Source: Flavobacteriaceae bacterium
GTDB taxonomy: Bacteria > Bacteroidota > Bacteroidia > Flavobacteriales > Flavobacteriaceae
Assembly: GCA_947491985.1 (NCBI GenBank)
Contig: CANLLR010000016.1
Coordinates: 1-58,152 of the forward strand
Direction of reading: 5' to 3'
Length of the DNA: 58,152 nt
Part shown: positions 52,241 to 58,152 of the stretch, piece after piece
Position numbering within the stretch: the first letter of the stretch is position 1
How the letters are laid out: each line of letters opens with the position of its first letter
Translations under genes and position numbers: made by a program
The notes under the pieces: generated by a model
The model's database searches: none
The model's input: the letters and a program-made list of their open reading frames with translations, nothing else
What the model was told of the DNA's origin: nothing

Positions 52241-54958
52241 ATGAAAGACGAAGAAGAAGATAACATTCCACTAGACGACCCGAGCGATAGCGAACAGGCG
52301 GAGCAACCCAACGACGAAATTGTGGACGAAGGTTTCGACGATATCGTATCTACTGGTGGCAATCATTTTTACGAAAACGACGAAAACCCAGAAGATACTA
52401 TTACCAAAGTAACCGGAATGTACAAAGACTGGTTTTTGGATTATGCTTCGTATGTGATTCTCGAGCGTGCCGTACCTGCTATTGAAGACGGATTCAAACC
52501 CGTGCAGCGTCGTATCATGCACTCGCTCAAAGAGCTGGACGACGGTCGTTACAACAAAGTGGCGAATGTAGTCGGACACACCATGCAATACCATCCGCAC
52601 GGAGATGCGAGTATTGGCGATGCCATGGTGCAAATTGGTCAAAAGGAATTGCTCATCGATTGCCAAGGAAACTGGGGGAATATCTTAACTGGAGATAGCG
52701 CCGCAGCTTCGCGTTATATCGAAGCGCGTTTGTCGAAATTTGCGTTAGAAGTATTGTACTCACCAAAAATCACCGATTGGGGCATGTCGTACGATGGTCG
52801 TCGTGCCGAACCAAATAATTTACCCGTAAAGTTTCCGTTGCTTTTAGCGCAAGGTGCTGAAGGAATTGCAGTGGGTTTATCCACGAAAGTGTTGCCACAC
52901 AATTTTAACGAATTGATTGATGCCTCTATAAAAATATTAAAAGGGAAACCGTTTACCTTATATCCCGATTTTCAAACGGCCGGAATTGCCGATGTGTCGA
53001 ATTATAATGACGGTCTGCGTGGCGGACGTGTACGCGTGCGTGCGAAAATATCGCAATTGGATAAGCAGACGTTAGTGATTACTCAGATTCCGTTTTCGAC
53101 CAATACATCAACATTGATTGATAGTATTCTGAAAGCCAACGAAAAAGGGAAAATCAAAATCAAGAAAATCGAAGACAATACGGCCGCTGAGGTTGAAATT
53201 TTAATACATCTCTTTCCAGGTGTTTCTACCGACAAATCAATTGATGCCTTGTATGCATTTACCGCGTGCGAAACGTCGGTAGCGCCTTTAGGTTGTGTGA
53301 TTGAAGACAACAAACCGCTTTTTGTGGGTGTTTCACACATGCTCAAAATTTCGACCGAAAGAACAGTAGATTTATTGCGTCAAGAGTTGGAAATCCAATT
53401 GGAAGAGCTCAAAAACAAATGGCATTTTTTGACGTTGGAAAAGATTTTCATCCGTGAAGAAATGTACATCGATTTCAAATTGTATTCCGACAGAGAATCA
53501 CTTTACGACTATATGTTCAAGGCATTTGAACCTTTTAAAAAGTCGTTTGTTAGGGAAATTGAAGAAGACGATTTGCAAAAATTAACGCAAATTCCGATGA
53601 TTCGTATTACGCGTTTCGATTCGGACAAAGCCGATGGTTTTATTGCCAATTTGGAAGACGAAATGAAACAAGTGCAACATCATTTAGACAACCTGATTGA
53701 TTTTGCCATCGACTATTTCACTAGACTAAAAGAGAAATACGGAAAAGGGCGCGAGCGTCAAACCGAACTAAAAAGTTTCGATACCATTGAAGCGACCAAA
53801 GTAGTATTACGAAATACCAAATTATACGTTAACCGCGAAGAAGGTTTCTTCGGAACGGGTTTAAAGAAAGACGAATACGTGGCCGATTGTTCCGATATTG
53901 ATGATGTAATTGTATTTCTGCGTGACGGAAAAATGATGATTGCCAAAGTCGACGATAAAAAATTTGTCGGCAAAGACATCATTCATATAGCCGTATTTGA
54001 TAAAAACGACAAACGCACCATTTACAACATGATGTACCGCGATGGTAAAAACGGTTCCACATTCATCAAACGTTTTAATGTTTCAGGCGTTACCCGTGAT
54101 AAATTTTACGATTTAACACAAGAAAAAGCCGGTTCGCAAGTATTGTATTTTTCGGCCAATCCGAATGGTGAGGCTGAAGTAGTTGCCATTTTATTGCGAC
54201 AAGTCGGCAGCGTTAAAAAACTAAAATGGGATGTCGATTTTACCGATATTGCCATCAAAGGACGTGCGTCTCGTGGAAACACTGTAACCAAATATCCGAT
54301 CAAGAAAATTGAACTGAAAGAAAAAGGAATCTCCACCTTGCGTCCGAGAAAGGTTTGGTTTGATGATACGGTGCAACGTTTGAATGTAGACGGAAGAGGC
54401 GAGTTGTTGGGCGAATTCCGTCCGAACGATCGTTTGCTTATCATCAACCAAAGTGGAAAATTGAAAACGATTATTCCTGAATTGACCACGCATTTCGACG
54501 AAGACATGATTGTATTGGAAAAATGGCAGCCAAAAAAACCAATTTCTACCATTTATTACGATGGCGATAAAGAGCGTTATTTTGTTAAACGTTTCTTAGT
54601 CGAAAACGAAAACAAGGAAGAAATCTTCATTACCGAACATGAAAAGTCGCAGTTGGAAATAGTTTCAACCGATTGGCGCCCAGTTGCTGAGGTTGTTTTT
54701 GCCAAAGTCAAAGGCGTTCAAAAAGACAATCAAACCATCGATTTGGAACAATTCATTACGGTAAAAGGAATCAAAGCATTAGGGAATCAACTCACAACCG
54801 ATAAACTGAAACAAGTCAATTTGCTCGAATCGTTGCCTTATGAAGAGGTGGAAGAAGAAGCGCCTGAAGAAATGGAAGTGACTGGTGAAGACAACGTTTC
54901 GGATGATATTCAAACAGAAACAGGTGATGATGGTCAGATTACGTTGAGTTTGGAGTAG
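52241..54958 (+). CDS. parC: DNA topoisomerase IV subunit A
   Basis: The DNA-breaking subunit. The catalytic Tyr is at about residue 159 in AASRYIEARLSKF. The QRR motif is KPVQRRIMHSL and the GyrA-box-type C-terminal beta-pinwheel covers about 560-830. Both ends are acidic: residues 1-40 (KDEEEDNIPLDDPSDSEQAE) and the last 40 (VEEEAPEEMEVTGED). The 905-residue length matches the long ParC of Bacteroidetes. It follows parE and ends at a bidirectional terminator. Confidence 0.95.
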   Translation: MKDEEEDNIPLDDPSDSEQAEQPNDEIVDEGFDDIVSTGGNHFYENDENPEDTITKVTGMYKDWFLDYASYVILERAVPAIEDGFKPVQRRIMHSLKELDDGRYNKVANVVGHTMQYHPHGDASIGDAMVQIGQKELLIDCQGNWGNILTGDSAAASRYIEARLSKFALEVLYSPKITDWGMSYDGRRAEPNNLPVKFPLLLAQGAEGIAVGLSTKVLPHNFNELIDASIKILKGKPFTLYPDFQTAGIADVSNYNDGLRGGRVRVRAKISQLDKQTLVITQIPFSTNTSTLIDSILKANEKGKIKIKKIEDNTAAEVEILIHLFPGVSTDKSIDALYAFTACETSVAPLGCVIEDNKPLFVGVSHMLKISTERTVDLLRQELEIQLEELKNKWHFLTLEKIFIREEMYIDFKLYSDRESLYDYMFKAFEPFKKSFVREIEEDDLQKLTQIPMIRITRFDSDKADGFIANLEDEMKQVQHHLDNLIDFAIDYFTRLKEKYGKGRERQTELKSFDTIEATKVVLRNTKLYVNREEGFFGTGLKKDEYVADCSDIDDVIVFLRDGKMMIAKVDDKKFVGKDIIHIAVFDKNDKRTIYNMMYRDGKNGSTFIKRFNVSGVTRDKFYDLTQEKAGSQVLYFSANPNGEAEVVAILLRQVGSVKKLKWDVDFTDIAIKGRASRGNTVTKYPIKKIELKEKGISTLRPRKVWFDDTVQRLNVDGRGELLGEFRPNDRLLIINQSGKLKTIIPELTTHFDEDMIVLEKWQPKKPISTIYYDGDKERYFVKRFLVENENKEEIFITEHEKSQLEIVSTDWRPVAEVVFAKVKGVQKDNQTIDLEQFITVKGIKALGNQLTTDKLKQVNLLESLPYEEVEEEAPEEMEVTGEDNVSDDIQTETGDDGQITLSLE

Positions 54959-54985
54959 GTCACAAACACACAATACAAATTCAAT

Positions 54986-55006
54986 CTAGCCCTGATAGTA
55001 GAGAAA
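54986..55006. repeat. Short fragment of the dispersed repeat, copy C
   Basis: CTAGCCCTGATAGTAG matches the outer left arm of copies A, B and D (TAGCCCCGATAGTAG type), with the rest missing. It lies just before the terminator. Confidence 0.45.
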
Positions 55007-55008
55007 AT

Positions 55009-55041
55009 AAAAATGCCTCATTGTTCGAGGCATTTTTATTG
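55009..55041. terminator. Bidirectional Rho-independent terminator between parC and terC
   Basis: AAAAATGCCTC pairs with GAGGCATTTTT around a 6-base loop, with T and A runs on both sides; the converging genes end at 54958 and 55092. Confidence 0.9.
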
Positions 55042-55091
55042 AAACGAATAGCAGGAAAGACTTTTACTGATAAAGCCCAAGCCTTTTGCTA

Positions 55092-55952
55092 CTAATTGCT
55101 CACATCACTGTCTTTCAATTTATCGTCAATAATTTGATTGTTTTTTAACTGTACTGGGTTTTTGGTTTTGCGCATCTTGATGTTCAAAAACTCTACAAAA
55201 AGCGAGAAGAAAATGGCAAAATACAAATACCCTTTTGGAATCACGCCAATTTCTACGTCACTACCAAATTTGAAATGTGCCAAGTGCGAACCTTCAGCAA
55301 GCAGCATTACTCCGATTAAGATTAAAAACGACAGTCCTAATATTTGAATGGTGGGATGCTCGTTGACAAATTTCGAAACTGGACCCGCAAAAATCATCAT
55401 GATAACGATAGAAATAACCACTGCAAGAATCATGATTTCAATGGCGCCGGCTGCTCCAAAACCTCCTTCGGCAGGCGATTTCATACTGATCATTCCGATG
55501 GCGGTTAAGATACTATCAAACGAAAAAACAATGTTTAATAAAGCAATTTGAACGATGGCTTTGGTCAAACTCGAAGCTGCTTTTCCGGCACCACCTTCTT
55601 CTTCACCTTCCATTTTGTGGTGAATTTCAGAAACCGATTTGTATAAAAGGAATAAACCTCCACCAAAAATAATCAAACTTTGACCTGTAATGGATGCTTC
55701 AAAAAAGCCCCAATCGAGATGTAATATAACGTCTTGCAAACTCAACACCCACGTAATACCGAAAAGCAAAACAATACGAAACGCCATGGCTAATAAAAGT
55801 CCGATGCGACGCGCTTTAGGTTGGTCTTTCGGCTCTAATTTTCCAGAAACAATCGACAAAAAAACAATATTGTCAATTCCTAGGATGATTTCTAAAAAAG
55901 TTAATGTTAATAAGGCGACCCAAGCATTGGGATTGGAAAATAATTCGATCAT
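55092..55952 (-). CDS. TerC family membrane protein
   Basis: A polytopic inner-membrane protein of 286 residues, about seven helices. The TerC motif is in helix 1-2, LTFLEIILGIDNIVFLSIVSG, with the Asp-Asn pair likely in metal handling. NIVFSFDSILTAIG is the matching second motif. Family members are linked to manganese export or metal loading of exported proteins and to tellurite resistance; the role here is not shown. It follows a bidirectional terminator. Confidence 0.88.
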   Translation of the reverse strand: MIELFSNPNAWVALLTLTFLEIILGIDNIVFLSIVSGKLEPKDQPKARRIGLLLAMAFRIVLLFGITWVLSLQDVILHLDWGFFEASITGQSLIIFGGGLFLLYKSVSEIHHKMEGEEEGGAGKAASSLTKAIVQIALLNIVFSFDSILTAIGMISMKSPAEGGFGAAGAIEIMILAVVISIVIMMIFAGPVSKFVNEHPTIQILGLSFLILIGVMLLAEGSHLAHFKFGSDVEIGVIPKGYLYFAIFFSLFVEFLNIKMRKTKNPVQLKNNQIIDDKLKDSDVSN

Positions 55953-55981
55953 TGCTATGTAATTAAAGTGGTAGTAGGCGA

Positions 55982-56359
55982 TTAGTTAATTTTTGTTACG
56001 GTTCCGATTTGCTTTTGTGCTTCGCCCACAAAGGAATATTCAAAAGTATAACTTTTTCCTTGGGTAGCCACAATTTCCATGCTAATTGCTTTTTTTTCTT
56101 GCATGTTCTTCGGATGTAGTTTTTGCAAAACAAATTCACAATCGTTCACCCATCGAACGGTGGCCGTGTCGGTCTTTCCGTTGTAGGTTTCGATTTGTAA
56201 CTTATCGGTGCGAATAAAAGTCGAGCTGTGTTTTTTACCCTCAATTTCTTGAACAAATTCGAAGGTTCCGGTTTTAAAGTCGGTGCATTGGCGCACTTGG
56301 TGGTAGCACGAAATGAGGCATAGGCTAAACAAGAAAAGGGCTATTTTAATTTTTGACAT
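55982..56359 (-). CDS. Small lipoprotein, unknown function
   Basis: 125 residues from the ATG at 56359: signal MSKIKIALFLFSLCLISC with the lipobox Cys at residue 18. The longer frame from 56419 (MQRKAGLASKKS) reads through the dispersed repeat and the intergenic tract, so I reject it. The body (about 25-125) is mostly beta (GTFEFVQEIEGKKHSSTFIRTD; YTFEYSFVGEAQKQIGTVTKIN). I do not recognise the family beyond a DNA-topoisomerase-IV-neighbour type recalled in Flavobacteria. Confidence 0.75.
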   Translation of the reverse strand: MSKIKIALFLFSLCLISCYHQVRQCTDFKTGTFEFVQEIEGKKHSSTFIRTDKLQIETYNGKTDTATVRWVNDCEFVLQKLHPKNMQEKKAISMEIVATQGKSYTFEYSFVGEAQKQIGTVTKIN

Positions 56360-56360
56360 G

Positions 56361-56387
56361 AGTATTGATATTGACATTGCTATTGAT
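56361..56387. repeat. Simple-sequence tract (TATTGATATTGACATTGC type)
   Basis: ATTGA-type units lie directly upstream of the lipoprotein start, between it and repeat copy D. Confidence 0.45.
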
Positions 56388-56521
56388 TTTTTTGAAGCTA
56401 ATCCTGCTTTTCGTTGCACTCTTTTTGACTGAAGTTCGAGTTCACTTTAAATCACGTATCGAGAAACGTCAAAAAGGATTTCCACTGCAACCTGCCTGCC
56501 TGCCGGCAGGTCGGGGCTATT
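56388..56521. repeat. Dispersed intergenic stem-loop repeat, copy D (with GC palindrome)
   Basis: Left arm GAAGCTAATCCTGCTTTTCG; inner arms CTTTTTGAC and GTCAAAAAG; right arm AGGATTTCCACTGCAAC, then CCTGCCGGCAGG (56499-56510) and TCGGGGCTA. It keeps the same order as copy A, with the GC palindrome in the same position. No ORF of its own. Confidence 0.75.
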
Positions 56522-56569
56522 CCAGCTTTTTAAGTTCTTAGTATGTAAAATTCACTTTCTAAATACGGA

Positions 56570-56797
56570 TCAATTTCCATCGTTAAAAATTGAGTCAGTA
56601 ATCGTTTTGATTCCTTTAAAAGCTAAAAATACTGCGCCAATACAAATGGCACAGCCAACCACCAATACCAAGTAATGCCAGTTGTTGTTTTTATTCATAA
56701 AGGCATTATACATCACTGAGGGTCCGATGAACATCAATGGCAAAGCTGCAAATAAATATTTCACGCCTTTGGCTAAAAGTTCTTTGTTGGTGCTCAT
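56570..56797 (-). CDS. DUF6095-like small membrane protein
   Basis: 75 residues with two helices, opening STNKELLAKGVKYLFAALPLMFIGPSVMYNAF and ending FLAFKGIKTITDSIFN. DUF6095 is recalled. The start ATG shares one base with the stop of the upstream gene (TAATG), so translation is coupled. Function unknown. Confidence 0.78.
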   Translation of the reverse strand: MSTNKELLAKGVKYLFAALPLMFIGPSVMYNAFMNKNNNWHYLVLVVGCAICIGAVFLAFKGIKTITDSIFNDGN

Positions 56798-57285
56798 TAA
56801 AATTGGAGTTGAAGTCCATAACCATTTTGATTGGCAATGACATTGAGTTCTACATTAAAATTATGATGTCCTATTTTTTTCTGATCGGCATTGTACAATT
56901 CAATACCGCGATCTATTTTTTTGTTTTTGCCTGATAAAATCGGAATTGAAGTCAATACAGCCGCCGCACCAACATAAGTGGCTACGGTAGGATATTGCAC
57001 ATCAGAAACCAAGCCCACAACCACATCTGCAACTACTAACGCGCCTCCAAATCCGATTAAAAAGCCTCCAATCGATTCCCTGCTTTTTCCTTTTTTGAAC
57101 GTGGCTAAGGCAGCCGAATTCGATGCCAAAAGTGCTTTGGTTTCTCTGGTTGATAGTTGTTTTCCGTTCATGTAAAAGCGTCCTTTTTCTCTGCTTATTT
57201 CCATAGATGTTTCACCAAGAGTCGGCCCTTGTGAAAAAGTAGCCAGTGAAAATAAGAAGAATAGGACTGCGATATTTTTTTTCAT
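56797..57285 (-). CDS. Secreted hypothetical protein, 162 residues
   Basis: Signal peptide MKKNIAVLFFLFSLATFSQ, then a short N-terminal region (SMEISREKGRFYMNGKQLS), a glycine-rich hydrophobic middle (GGFLIGFGGALVVADVVVGLVS) and a soluble C-terminus. I do not recognise the family. It lies between murQ (9 bases upstream) and the DUF6095 gene, so the three form one unit and an envelope role is plausible. Confidence 0.75.
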   Translation of the reverse strand: MKKNIAVLFFLFSLATFSQGPTLGETSMEISREKGRFYMNGKQLSTRETKALLASNSAALATFKKGKSRESIGGFLIGFGGALVVADVVVGLVSDVQYPTVATYVGAAAVLTSIPILSGKNKKIDRGIELYNADQKKIGHHNFNVELNVIANQNGYGLQLQF

Positions 57286-57294
57286 ATTTTAAAA

Positions 57295-58107
57295 TTATTG
57301 ATTCCAGTTATTTATTGCTTTTCGAACACTTCCAAATTGGTTTAACAATTGTGATGCGGTTTCATAATCGACGGGAATTTCTCCCATAATCATTTTAACA
57401 CCGCGATCAACCAATTTGTCGTTGCTAAGTTGCATGTCGACCATTTTGTTCCCTTTTACTTTTCCCAATTGAATCATGGCCGTAGTCGAAATCATATTCA
57501 ATACCAATTTCTGAGCAGTGCCAGCTTTCATACGGGAACTTCCGGTTATAAATTCGGGACCGACAACCACTACAATCGGAAAAGTAGCAGTCAACGCCAA
57601 CGGACTTCCTTCATTGCACGTAATGCAACCCGTTGTGATGTTATTTTCGTTACAAGCTTGCAAACCACCAATAACATAAGGTGTCGTTCCAGACGCTGCA
57701 ATTCCAATTACCACATCTTTCGACGTGATATTGTGTTCTTGCAAATCAATCCAAGCTTGACTGTTGTGGTCTTCGGCATTTTCAACCGCGCGACGAATGG
57801 CTTGGTCTCCACCTGCGATGATGCCGTTAACCAAATCGAAAGGCACACCAAATGTAGGTGGACATTCGGAAGCATCTACAATTCCCAATCGTCCAGATGT
57901 CCCAGCGCCAATATAAAAAAGACGCCCGCCCAATTTCATTTTGGAAACAAGTTGTATCACTAATGCTTCAATTTGAGGCAAGGCTTTTTCTACTGCTAAC
58001 GGAACGGTTTTGTCTTCGGTGTTGATGTTGTGCAATACTTCTACAACCGACATTTGTTCTAAATGTTCGTATTTGGAGGATTGCTCGGTAGTTTTGGTGA
58101 AGTTCAT
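57295..58107 (-). CDS. murQ: N-acetylmuramic acid 6-phosphate etherase
   Basis: Cleaves the lactyl ether of MurNAc-6-phosphate in peptidoglycan recycling. The SIS domain contains FYIGAGTSGRLGIVDASECPPTF and IAASGTTPYVIGGL; the Glu of the active site is in the ECPPTF block. At 270 residues it is slightly shorter than E. coli MurQ (298). It heads the unit with the secreted hypothetical and DUF6095 genes. The ATG at 58107 is close to the window end; a TTTGCTGA tract precedes it. Confidence 0.93.
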   Translation of the reverse strand: MNFTKTTEQSSKYEHLEQMSVVEVLHNINTEDKTVPLAVEKALPQIEALVIQLVSKMKLGGRLFYIGAGTSGRLGIVDASECPPTFGVPFDLVNGIIAGGDQAIRRAVENAEDHNSQAWIDLQEHNITSKDVVIGIAASGTTPYVIGGLQACNENNITTGCITCNEGSPLALTATFPIVVVVGPEFITGSSRMKAGTAQKLVLNMISTTAMIQLGKVKGNKMVDMQLSNDKLVDRGVKMIMGEIPVDYETASQLLNQFGSVRKAINNWNQ

Positions 58108-58152
58108 TTTAAGATTTGCTGATTTGCTGAGATTTTTATATCTTCACTGTTT

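Noticed and set aside
57430..57963. Plus-strand ORF of 177 residues
   Set aside because: Shadow of murQ.
1..58152. tRNA, rRNA, CRISPR array, IS or phage genes, riboswitches
   Set aside because: No cloverleaf-like sequence with a T-loop motif, no regularly spaced repeats, and no transposase, integrase or Cas motifs were seen. This was by eye; a tRNAscan, Infernal or CRISPR-finder run would be decisive.

Overview
The window looks like chromosome of a Flavobacterium or a close Flavobacteriaceae relative. It is AT-rich, its start regions generally lack Shine-Dalgarno sequences, and promoter-like sites fit the Bacteroidetes pattern (TTG, about 20 bases, TAnnTTTG). It encodes type IX secretion cargo with type A and type B sorting domains, a B12-dependent methylmalonyl-CoA mutase in two subunits, a flavobacterial-type topoisomerase IV pair, and many small families typical of the group (DUF5683, DUF6095, DUF6146 and DUF6787; names recalled, not searched). 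Almost everything is core genome. I see no phage, insertion sequence, CRISPR array, defence island, tRNA or rRNA. The longest gene-free stretch is 299 bases.

Layout. Bases 1-1899 (-) hold a TPR hybrid histidine kinase interrupted by three in-frame TAA codons, so it is probably a pseudogene. Bases 1941-6159 (-) carry GAPDH, a cation-diffusion transporter, lipoyl synthase and an MFS transporter. Bases 6257-8348 (-) hold a TonB protein and a secreted choice-of-anchor-L protein whose expected ATG is ATA. Bases 8471-14007 (-) hold an ECF sigma factor, a glycosyltransferase, MurB, a DUF2461 protein, a 58-residue membrane peptide, a rhodanese-thioredoxin fusion and RecF. Bases 14240-20272 (+) hold a YfgM-like TPR protein, RibH, MutL, two rhomboid proteases and an EEP-family hydrolase. 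Bases 20269-25620 (-) form the block parA-parB-DUF5683-dapB-lepB-WbqC.

Bases 25920-34264 (-) hold a dienoyl-CoA-reductase-like SDR, two type IX secretion cargo genes flanking a TPR/HTH membrane regulator, and a methionine aminotransferase. Bases 34304-42214 (-) hold methylmalonyl-CoA mutase, uridine kinase with FtsB/DivIC, a TIGR02757 protein, a large membrane protein and LolD. Bases 42368-43512 (+) hold folE and a small membrane protein. Bases 43548-48425 (-) hold small envelope proteins, serA, serC and a LuxC-type acyl-CoA reductase. A ferredoxin, ychF, parE and parC follow on the plus strand. The window closes (-) with terC, a lipoprotein, DUF6095, a secreted hypothetical protein and murQ.

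I found no new multi-gene system. The notable signals are small: the multiply interrupted kinase; a family of intergenic stem-loop repeats in which a GC-rich CTGCCGGCAG palindrome seems to replace part of the stem; a simple-sequence intergenic tract that has become in-frame coding sequence in methylmalonyl-CoA mutase; a MutL whose metal-binding motif is altered; the ATA at a start codon; and an overlapping pair of divergent promoters built from one near-palindrome.
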